From positions 12,899,520 to 12,963,519 of the forward strand of contig CM012953.1 in assembly GCA_000181795.3 (NCBI GenBank): a stretch of 64,000 nucleotides of DNA. Direction: 5' to 3'. This document shows positions 54,701-64,000 of this stretch, in pieces. A model generated the notes under the pieces. The model was given only the letters and a program-made list of their open reading frames with translations. It had not been told where the DNA came from and made no database searches. The stretch comes from Trichinella spiralis (lineage: Eukaryota > Nematoda > Enoplea > Trichinellida > Trichinellidae). Every line of letters begins with the position of its first letter. Positions within the stretch are counted from its first letter, which is position 1. The translations under genes were made by a program, and so were the position numbers.

Positions 54701-57700
54701 CTGAGTTTTCATCACACAACAATAACCGTAACTACGTAAATAGACGCTGTTCTGTGTGAAGTAGCAAACAAAACAAAACACAGGTAAATACCATTTCCAC
54801 ATACATTATAATATTAAAATCATTCTCAGTTCCATAAACTTATAAATTCATTCTTACCAATAGATGTGTGCTATTAGTTAGCTTTTTAGATGAAAAATTG
54901 GAAGCGGCTTAACTTTTAGTTCTCGATAATGTGAGCACCAAGTACTGCTTTTCTTTGTACTAATACATAAGTGTTTATTACTGCTACCTCCTCATTGTTT
55001 ACGTTAGTCTTGTTAGACTTAGCTTTCTAATTCAATTTTTCGTCTTATATAGATGATTATATTCATTATATCAGTAGACTTATAATTCATAATTCTGATA
55101 GCATTTATTATGCAAACCACTGATGTTCAAGAAAGTTAAAGCTTTATTTTTTTTATAAAGCACACTCTACACATGTGAATATGCATTGTTGTGACAAAAA
55201 ATATAAAAAGTGACAAGCTCCTTCTTACTTAATTTGTGTTTCTGATATACATTTCATTTTTAAGCTGTTTAAAAACTAGAATTATTATTAATTTCACCTA
55301 AAGTATTTTATTGACATGCAGGTTTATTAACCATTCTTTCCTTCTTTTTGAACTATAAATGAATTTATAATATATTTTACTAAAATTACTAAAGTTTTGA
55401 TGCATTAAATTTATTAGAACAGTTGCCGATGAGTAACTGAAATGCCATATTATTCAGTTGTCTATCTTGTTTCGTGACATTACAGTTTCTTTGGAAAGTT
55501 AGCTTGTGCTTTAAAGTGCTCACAGTAGAAGTTAGGGATTATTTAAAATGCCTGTCGAAGAATAAAATTATTGGAAAAATGTGCTTTCATGGCATTTTTA
55601 AACTGATTTTGCATTTAAATTTGTTAAATTTTTCAAAGAAATGTTTCTGCATTATTTCTAATATTCTCAGATATTCATAAATGGGTCATACTTTTTTAAG
55701 AAAAAAGCATTACACATCAACATTCTTTAAGAATAAGAAATATTTTACATGTAAAAATTTAAATATTTTGTTAAATATGTTCCATATTTTTGTATTATAC
55801 TTGTTCTGTAGTTTAGTATATAGAGTTGTGGTTTATGCATAACTCTGTATGTATTTACCAGTTTCTATTTCTGTTCAGATTGTGAAATAGTAGTTAGTTT
55901 ATTTGATAATTTAATCAGTTAAAAGTTTGTTTCCAGCACCTGCCACTTTAAAAATAACTATGTACCCAATGTTAAGATTAAGTGAAAACTACACATATGT
56001 AAACTTCTGCGCTAATATAACGTTGGAAATATTCAGCAGCGAAATACTAAGTCAAATAATGCAGGCAAGCGCATGAGTGAATATTCAATTCAATCAGTGA
56101 ATTCAGTAAAGTCATCACTTTTCTCTGTAAAACTGGCTTTCATCTATATATTATTAACTAGCAAAATTCTCTTCATCAGTAATTTTATGCCATAAGTCAG
56201 CAAAATGAGCCAGCAAATTTTCCAAACATTGTGTACTCATCATATTGTGGTGATAAAGAATACTCTTGAAGAAATTTTTTGTCAGTTGAATATTTTAAGC
56301 AAATTTAAATTTAATCCTAAAATGCCTGCTTATTTAGTTTTAAGTGTGAAATTGTTTGTAGAAAAAATAATTTTGATCTTGGAAATTGCTAAATAAAATG
56401 TGCAGTAAGTAGCATATTTGAGAGAGGAAAAAACCTCAAAACGTTGAAGAAGCAGTTAATAGCAGCATTTGTGCAAAAATTAAATTAAACATTAAACCTC
56501 GACAATTGGTCTAAAAAAAGAGTAAAATTATTTTGACATAAAAATTCCGTCATTTTAGTGAAATTTTTCAGAGCTACAAAAAAAAGCATAGATTTATTGC
56601 TATTCAATAAATATCCAACGTTTATAATCAGAAAAAGTGACAAGCTCATTCTTACGAGTTCAGATTTTCTAGCAAGCGGCTACAAGAATTTTTTCAGACA
56701 GTGAAAAACAACTGAGAAAAAGAACTTTACATTTGGTACTTGAATTGAACGACCGGGCGGCGTCGGTTGGTCTGCTTCAGAAAATATCCAACTTGCAGAA
56801 GACGTTGTTCCAAACGTTGACAGCTCATCAATCCTCCAGAAGCTAGAGCAGAATAATTTAAAATAATTCTAGCATTTTTTTAAAATTTTTTATTTACAGC
56901 TTTTTATTTTACGCATCAACATCTGGGCGGTTCTTCTTTTCCCTGAACTTTAGAGTTTGCCGGTGTTAAGTGGCAAGTGACGTGCAGACAAACTGGCACC
57001 GACGAGATGCTCAACAATAATTCCTTCAAAAAGATGCCACTTTTCTGAACTACTTAATACAATGGTTGAATTCTGCTTTTGTTTTATTCATTTTAAATGC
57101 TTAACTTTGTATGTTTTCTTGGTGAAGTGTTTGGAATACTTGCAATACGGAAATATATTAAAATTTGCTTATGAAGACAACTCTTGAAATATCCAATTCA
57201 GAGGTTCTAATTGTCCTTTTTCTTTATCTCCTAATCAATGAAAACTATCATTTTCAACTAGTAAACGAGAGTTATATCTTTTTCATTTTGCTTTTTTCTC
57301 AAATTTTAATGTTACTGAATGACAAAACAAAATACTTTTAAAAATATAGTAGTTTATTTAAACTTTGAATACTTGATCTGATTTTCAGATCATTTTGAAG
57401 GGGAAAAAATTTAACTTTTAATCAAAACTGAAATAATTTCAATAGTTTTGCAAAGTGCAAAATTGTCTGTAATTTTCAACATTCAAACAGCATTTGTCTT
57501 ATATACTGTAAACAACAAACGGTAGTATTTTATATTTTCAGTATCTTGAAAATTTATGAAAACACTGAACAAAAATAGAATAAGAATAAATAAGTTTCCA
57601 TTAAGCAAATACTTATTCTCCTTCTTATTCAATTATTGATCTTACTGTGTAAAATTTTATTTACAATTATTCTCTTCAATTACGATCTGAAAAAACAAAC

Positions 57701-58875
57701 TCAAATTCTACTATCTTCTTGTAAAATTTCATTGTTAAAACTAAACTTGCAAAATATATTTCAAAAGCATCTGCATTTTTGTACACGTATCTGAAAGTTT
57801 TATATATTCAAATTTAAATATAAAAAATTTCTTCAACAATTGTCGTGCATTTACTTATATATATACATTTATTAAATTCTAGTCGAATACTTGCTGTTTT
57901 GAGGGAAAAACTGAGAGGAAAAGTATTTTTTAAAGAAATCCAGTCTTCAACCTATTTCAAAAACAAAACAGATAAATGAAAAATGTTTGAAGTAGAAATA
58001 TCCATAGCTGTTTTGCATGCTATGATACATTTGAATCGTCTAATTGCTATCATTTTCAATGTTTCATATTGCATACAGCAGTAGTGTACTGCATTAATGC
58101 ATTGATCAGATTAATCATGAACATTTTACCATTATTATGCACAGTTTTGCATGTGATTTTCATATGTAAATTAAAAAATCAATTTTATAATAAGAATTCA
58201 TAGTAAAAAAATGATTTTAAAATAACTCAAATGATAAGTTATGAATGCAAGTGAACTGTCTTTGTATTTTATACTGGCATGATGGCATTTTATCTGTAGC
58301 ATATCAGTATTATCCGGCATAAATTGCTATACTTTATTATAAATACGATTTTCCAATACTTTATCAAATTTATAAGAAAAGATGCATTGGATTTATATAT
58401 TTTGAAAAATATTCAACTAAATGTAATTGTGCAGCATGCATTATGCATCTTGCTTTCAGCTAAAATTTAAGATGCCATTTTTTTAAATTAAATTAATATA
58501 ACAATAAATATTGAAAACGGATGAACAGAATTTTGCATGGGATGCAACTGTGGGGTATACAGTTTTGCTGCAGTTGAGTGGAATTGAATTGAATCAACAT
58601 TTACGTAAGTGGAAGTGTTTAACAAATAATTGATAAATTTTTGCTTTCTTTTATGAAGCGAAAACAATACCCCTAGTAGGTCAGTTAGATTTCCAATGCA
58701 CAGCAATTATGCTATTCATAGCAAAGGAGGAGTACAATAGCGAGTCATTATAGATTTGTTAACGGACGTTGTTCAAGTAGACAAAATTGTTTTAATTCAA
58801 CAACATTAGCAAAATCTGAATCGTCAATAATAGCAACACCGGACGTGTAACGTGAAGCTAATTCTCACGGAATGG
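51788..58875. other. 7 kb AT-rich region upstream of the T-box gene
   Basis: Mostly AT-rich without assemblable genes. Items that stand out are a 60-80 residue frame with one hydrophobic helix at 51943-52185, an ATG-opened coding-like block at 53528-53632 (MAHLTDLSLSTVGRLSPKS, then a GT), and GC-rich islands at 56698-56860 and 56920-57050. These may be exons of undetected genes or T-box enhancers. Confidence 0.5.
56698..56846 (+). other. Exon-like GC-rich island, gene unknown
   Basis: After a TTTTTTCAG acceptor, one frame stays open for 48 codons to a TAG, encoding an amphipathic, Leu-rich peptide (LHLVLELNDRAASVGLLQKI). Its GC content is far above the flanks. The opposite strand also has an exon-like reading between a CTCTAG acceptor and a GTACC donor (MSCQRLEQRLLQVGYFLKQ), so strand and nature are undecided. 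Confidence 0.25.
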
Positions 58876-59100
58876 ATGAAGAAAATAGCGGCACACGTTT
58901 CTGCTTGCAATCTAGCAACATTGCTGTTATTATGCTATTGCACCGGAGCAGCAAATAAAAGCTGCCGCAAATATTACGAAACATATGTGAAATTTGGCGT
59001 TTCTGACCTCTCTGATTGCCGCATTCAGTTTTTCTATTGGCTGTTCAACTCCAATAAACATGCTAACGGAAAACTGAAACATAGAGATTTTGACACCTGA
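58876..59100 (+). CDS. Possible small secreted protein (74 aa) upstream of the T-box gene
   Basis: ATG at 58876 opens MKKIAAHVSACNLATLLLL followed by CYCTGAANKSC, a textbook signal peptide (basic n-region, Leu-rich core, small residues before the cut). The remainder has CRKYYETYVKF and SDLSDCRIQFFYWLF, then a basic end and a stop at 59098-59100. It ends only 60 bases before the T-box ATG on the same strand. No family is recognised. It could be a real small secreted peptide, the first exon of something else, or T-box 5' UTR. Confidence 0.25.
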   Translation: MKKIAAHVSACNLATLLLLCYCTGAANKSCRKYYETYVKFGVSDLSDCRIQFFYWLFNSNKHANGKLKHRDFDT

Positions 59101-59160
59101 AATGTTCAAAGCAAATAGAGCTGTTTCTGACTTTCTGGACGCCTTCATAATTATTCTGTC

Positions 59161-61732
59161 ATGATTAATACAACCGTCGGCTTGCATCAAATGGAAGAAG
59201 TGCCGAAGAAGAGTTTCATGATTCGTTCATTGATAGAATTAGATAATGAAGAAGGAGGAAAAGGTACACTTTTATAATTGAATGCTTTTTTCTTAATAAA
59301 AATTTTTATAAATTATTGTTTTTAAGCACCTGTGAAGACTCTGCATTCTTCTTTAAAAAATGTACAGTTAAATCTGGAAATGCATGATCTCTGGATTCAG
59401 TTTAGTCAACTTGGAACGGAGATGATCGTTACAAAATCCGGAAGGTATGATTAACGTAAAATTTTCATTCAACAAATACACATTACTAAAAATATGAATA
59501 TTTAAATTTATAAAGTGTATTATATCTTCATAGTCTTTTACTAATATGAAAGGTATACATTGGTATCCAACATTAATACGAACAACAATACAAACATCTG
59601 ATGATGACCAGATGCCTAAAAATTAATATATTATCATTTATATTAATGAAAAGAAGATAAAATTTGCATTTTATACATCCCGAATGATTTAGGTTTCATA
59701 AAAAAAATTTATGCTAAAAACTATAAGTTTGAAATGCTATTTTAAAAATATTACATGTTATATTTTTGTATTTGTACAAAGCGAGACATTTGTAAATGTA
59801 GCAGCAGAAACGAACAATCCAAATCAAATATTTAAAAATTTTGTTTAATTTTCTATTAATATTGTAATAGTAAATTTTACATTTGAATTGAATTTTAAAG
59901 TCATAGTAAACAGTAATCATAACAAATTACAGTAATGTTTGGCGTATGGAAAAATGTTCAGAACATATATGGGCATTATTTATTTCAAAAGATTATTATT
60001 ATTAGGTGTAAAACATTTTATTTTTTTATGTTTTTATCTTTAGGGTTTCTTAAGATACACACGTAACAATTTATCAGTGAGTTTCTTCAAGTAGCATTTT
60101 ATACTTTTAAAAACTACAAATTTAAGGCCCATTTACAAAATGCCAGCTGAAGTAATTTTTAAAACTTGTAGTTCATAAAATTTTCTTCTTTCAGAAGAAT
60201 GTTTCCAACCCTTCAAATTTCAATAACAGGAATGGACCCGAAAAGGTTGTACAATGTAATGGTGGACTTTGTACCATTGGAGAGAAAACGATATCGTTAT
60301 TCATATCATCGATCAAGTTGGATTGTGGCAGGTCCTAGTGATCCAGAGTTGCCACCTCGTGTTCACTTTCATCCAGATTCTCCAGCGTTGGGCAGTCACT
60401 GGATGCGTCAAGTGGTCAATTTTGACAAGCTAAAAATCACAAACAACCAAATGGATCCAAACGGATATGTACATATGAAATTATTATTTTATTTTATTTT
60501 ATGATATAAAGTTTTAAATATTCGTTGAAAAGTATGCTAACTATGTGGTATGCATTTGAGTTTATTTGTTAAATGGCCATTTCTTAAAGATGTGAGTGTT
60601 ATTTTTATTGCATAATGATGTTGAATCTCTTCACTTCCTCTTAGCAAGAATTCTCGCATCTGGATATCTTGCAGTTAAATTATTGCAAAATTGTTTTAAA
60701 TAAGGAATGAAATTGATTCCAGATGCTTAAATATTAAGCAATTTCTTTGAAAAACACGATAATGTACTATCTTGAGCTTCAAATGAAATTATCTTGATTA
60801 CAAGCAACATCACACTAATTATATGTATGCTTTTTCTCAATTTTTTCTTCATACAATTTACACATGATAAATTAATAGGTTCAATGACGAAGTATTGGTA
60901 ACTGTTCCATTTTCAGATTGTATTAAATTCAATGCATCAATATCAGCCTAGAATTCATGTCAGTATGATGAATAAGTGCTCTTTTGAAGATGAAGCATAT
61001 GAAACAATGAAGACGTTCATATTTCCAGAGACAGTGTTCATGGCCGTTACTGCTTATCAAAATCAACGGGCAAGTTGATCATATACTTTTTAAATGTGTG
61101 AAATTTCATGAAATTCATATTTAGCTTAAACAAATGAGCAGGCATTGCTTTTGCACAATGTTTTTATTAAAAATGAAACAAATAATATATATATATATTC
61201 ATCATAGGGTAGAAAGCAGAAATGAGGAAAGTTTAAATGATAAAATCTTTGCCATGATACTTTCATAAATTCCAAAATTAATAAAACTTCAAAACTGTGA
61301 AACATTTTCAGATTACGAATTTAAAAATTGCCAGCAATCCGTTTGCCAAAGGATTCCGAGATACCGACTGTGAGGACAAGTAAGTTGTATTTTTGAAATA
61401 AGCAGTATGTTAAGTTTGATTCAGCTTTTGGAGGGAATAAAAAGTGTCCATAATAATCAATTTCTATCATTTGAAGCCTTTGGAACCGATTTCCACAGAT
61501 GTTACAATTACCTGAGAAGTCTGCACCGCTGACAACCTTGCCTACGGTATTTCCAACAATGCTGATGCAGTCACCATTTTTTGCCGCCTCATCATCAGTA
61601 TTTTTGCACGCAAGTTGGCCGACCGGAATGTTACAAGAGGATCGTGATTTCTTCATTAGGTCCTTATTGAGTCAACGACAATCTGCCGGCATCTTCCAAA
61701 ACAACGCATTCCTAGGCACTAAGCCGCTTTAA
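59161..61732 (+). CDS. TBX1: T-box transcription factor, Tbx1/10-like, 323 aa, 6 exons
   Basis: Sequence-specific nuclear regulator of development. Exons: 59161-59263, 59327-59444, 60195-60468, 60917-61069, 61312-61379, 61477-61732. The T-box spans roughly residues 45-240: [133 protein letters not shown]. 'KRYRY', 'RVHxHPDSPA', 'FDKLKxTNNxxDxNG' and '[18 protein letters not shown]' point to the Tbx1/10 group (C. elegans mls-1 is the nematode member), although 'GPSDPELPP' is unusual. Residues near 19-25 read FMIRSLI, similar to the eh1 motif that recruits Groucho corepressors. Intron 4 has a GC donor (GCAAGT), required by both frame and conservation. A poly(A) signal lies at 62214. Subfamily placement is inference; the T-box identity is certain. 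Confidence 0.93.
61070..61311 (+). other. GC-AG intron in the T-box gene
   Basis: Intron 4 begins CGG|GCAAGT and ends TTTTCAG|ATTACG. Joining there gives [13 protein letters not shown], the invariant T-box sequence; the only nearby GT (four bases later) would break the frame. GCAAGT is the known consensus of GC-AG introns spliced by the major spliceosome. Confidence 0.85.
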
Positions 61733-62647
61733 TTGCTAAATTACACTGATTTGCATACTTGTAGATAGTTCAGGTTCATGCGTGAAAAACAATGTTGGTA
61801 AATTGAAATGTACTGCTTTTTATTTGTTCCAGTTTATGGAAATTTTTTTTTCATGGGTCACATTAACATACTTCCCAATGCATCAAGAACTTTCATTATA
61901 TTTTTGATTACGGTGCCTTTTATTCATTTCAGCTTGGTTATGAAATTCTTTGCATTTTGTTCGAAAAATACTTTAAACTTTTCGTATTTGACAAATTTAA
62001 AGTAGCAAAATAATTTTTCCACAGTTCTTGCATGTCTAATGCACTTTATATGACGATTTTTGTAACAAGAGTAGCGTAATATTTTTTCTCTATTTAATTT
62101 TTTTAATGTTCAAAAGTGCAGGATTTGTTTTAGCAATGATCCCCTGCAACTGAAAATTGTACACTTATTGTTGTATTGAAAGAAATGCATGTTTATGAAT
62201 TGTTTATAATGCTAATAAAAAATATTTTTAAAATAGTTATTTACTTACTTACATCAAAAAACGTGTATAAAATATTTATAAATTTAATAAATACATATAT
62301 CTCTATTTAAAATTGCACTTCAAGTTTCGTTTATGTCAATCAGACAAACTTTATTTCAATCAACAGACAAACAAATCGCTTTGCAATAAACATGTAAAAT
62401 CTATAAAACTTTTATTAAGAAAAATTAACATGAACATTAAATTCAACAAAAAAAGTATAATGAAACTGCCAGTTATTGGCAAGAAAAAAAAGAAACACTT
62501 GATTTTACGGTGAAATTCAAACACAATACAGTACACCAATTGTTGCAACCGCATAACAATACATAAAATTTACTTAACCAGATGCAAAGCAACACCCGCA
62601 TTGCTGATGCATCTAATTTGTTCATGCGCTCGCATAATTTTTTTACT
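61733..62647. other. Spacer between convergent T-box and PAN3 genes
   Basis: Holds the 3' ends of both genes: AATAAA at 62214-62219 on the plus strand for the T-box gene and a minus-strand AATAAA (plus TTTATT, 62411-62416) for PAN3. No other gene is seen. Confidence 0.6.
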
Positions 62648-63981
62648 TCAACTTGTTACTCCTTGGCAGGTGTTTTGTACAATTTCTGTAAATGACTGAT
62701 CAAGGCAACGATGCAAATCAGCAAATGATACAATCAACACGTTCTGCTCGTCCCTGGACATCAGCATTATCTTTTCCGCTACTCCTGCGTCAAGCTAAAT
62801 ATACAACATATGATAAAGCAAACCTGCTAGCATAAGCAAGTAGTATCTTTTAAATATTCATAAAATGAAATCGATGTATAATTTAAAACTCATACTACTA
62901 AGTTGAAATTCAATTATTAAACATCGAGAGAAAAAAATTTTCTCCATTAAAACCACCTATTAATTATATTCTATTCAACATTCAACCGCTATTAGAATAC
63001 AATAAATATTACATATTAATTAAAATAATCGAATAATTTCAAATCTATTAGATATCCCATTCTAAAAAAATATAATAAACTATAAAAAATACTTTATTTA
63101 AACACTGAATAATGTGGCCCAAGTCCAACCAAGGACTTCCATCTTCCGTGACTTGATGAAAAACGTAATCACGAAACAGCTTCAACAGATAACGATCTCC
63201 AGTTTCAGACCACTGTGGATCCATTCCAAGTCTAAAAAAATGAAATAATATTTAAAACAACAACAATAGCAAGGTATTTTTATCGTTTCATCTATTTCTT
63301 ACATGGGCCGTTCGTTGACAGTTGCTAACTTGCACAAGATACGAAATAAGCGTCCGTTTTCCATTTCCTGCAACATTTTCAATAAAAAACAAGACAATAA
63401 TCGTAACGTTCATGAATAACAGAATTAAAAAATTCATTATTCAAATTTTTCATAAATAAAAACATCAACAATGATCATAATAATGAAAACTAACTTTTAT
63501 CAGTTCGTTTTCCAACATGTCTACTCGCATCAACCATGAATCGAGATGGCTAAAAAATCTGGCACCAATCATTGGCATGATTTCCATCACGTTTTTCGAC
63601 CTTTGTCCGTGAAGTAAATATCTAAAATGAAATTTTCATTTTCAATAACACTAACAGAAAAATTATTCAATTAATTCATTAATTTGTTTACAAAATCAAA
63701 TTTTTCAGATCCGCTGAATAGTGACGAGAGAGAAATTCCATTGAAGATGCGAAGTTAGCTTGCTGCAGAGGAGACAAATTGCCACAAGCGAGTGAGAAAA
63801 TTAGCTGTCCCAAACCAACCAGATCATCTTGCTATAAACAAAAGCGAACAATAATCTTTCTTTTTTTTTCATTGCACTTAAAAGTGAAATAATTACTTGA
63901 TAACGTGATATTAATACGTGATTGTTCTGCGTTTGTTCAAAAGTGAGCACATCGAAAATAGAGCAACAATTCAAAAGAATT
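62648..63981 (-). CDS. PAN3: PAN3, poly(A) nuclease deadenylation complex subunit, C-terminal part
   Basis: Regulatory subunit of the PAN2-PAN3 deadenylase, which trims mRNA poly(A) tails in the cytoplasm; PAN3 is a pseudokinase homodimer that binds PABP and recruits PAN2. Only the last six exons are in the window: 63981-63897, 63831-63692, 63621-63495, 63367-63303, 63231-63093, 62794-62648. They encode the end of the pseudokinase, the coiled coil and the C-terminal knob: [109 protein letters not shown] and [20 protein letters not shown]. These align one to one with human PAN3. The exon at 63981 begins in mid-codon after a TTTCAG acceptor, so the N-terminal zinc finger and most of the pseudokinase lie beyond the right edge. 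Confidence 0.95.
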
Positions 63982-64000
63982 CTGAAAGAGAAACAAATAT

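Noticed and set aside
58920-59060. Similarity of the CRKYYETYVKF..SDC segment to the N-terminal domain of Notch ligands
   Set aside because: Only the Cys spacing and a few aromatic residues agree, and no DSL or EGF repeats follow.
58930-59190. 86-codon minus-strand frame over the T-box 5' region
   Set aside because: Mirror of the plus-strand reading; the plus strand has the better signal-peptide structure and context.

Overview
The window is AT-rich nuclear DNA from an invertebrate animal, most likely a nematode. Its genes are intron-rich, with many introns of about 45-70 bases ending in TTTCAG, TTTTAG or sometimes AAG, separated by long AT-rich spacers. The presence of a CLPB (Skd3) gene and the loose acceptor consensus make me think of a lineage outside Caenorhabditis, possibly an early-branching one. 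That placement is inference; no marker gene proves it.

Layout, left to right: a degenerate piggyBac DNA transposon with intact TTAA flanks (1550-3226); a 20-exon type I (EF-hand) diacylglycerol kinase on the minus strand (3980-12005); a 10.8 kb gene-poor stretch upstream of it holding simple repeats and CRE-like palindromes; paraplegin/SPG7 (22820-26585, minus); the Polycomb E3 ligase RING1/RNF2 (27457-29058, minus); a 2.9 kb spacer; a GDPD1-type glycerophosphodiester phosphodiesterase (31994-33646, plus); an intronless PRPF31 splicing factor gene (35011-36513, plus); an UNC-93-family transporter (36802-40116, minus); the mitochondrial disaggregase CLPB (42201-46689, minus), with a hAT-type short transposon in its largest intron; LAMTOR2 (47195-48050, minus); a tentative four-pass membrane protein (51166-51787, plus); a long spacer with two ambiguous coding-like islands; a Tbx1-like T-box gene (59161-61732, plus) with a GC-AG intron; and the 3' part of the deadenylase subunit gene PAN3 (62648-63981, minus), cut by the window edge.

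The genes do not form one pathway. Two encode mitochondrial AAA+ proteins (SPG7, CLPB) and two act on lipid signalling or lysophospholipids (DGK, GDPD1); the rest are housekeeping or developmental regulators. I derived splice sites by matching exon phases across each gene: every full model closes in frame (DGK 844 aa, SPG7 733, RING1 350, GDPD1 326, PRPF31 500, UNC93-like 462, CLPB 617, LAMTOR2 125, T-box 323). Family names rest on remembered human and nematode sequences, not on a search. I saw no tRNA, rRNA, CRISPR array, or retrovirus- or virus-derived element, and nothing I can defend as a wholly new biological system.
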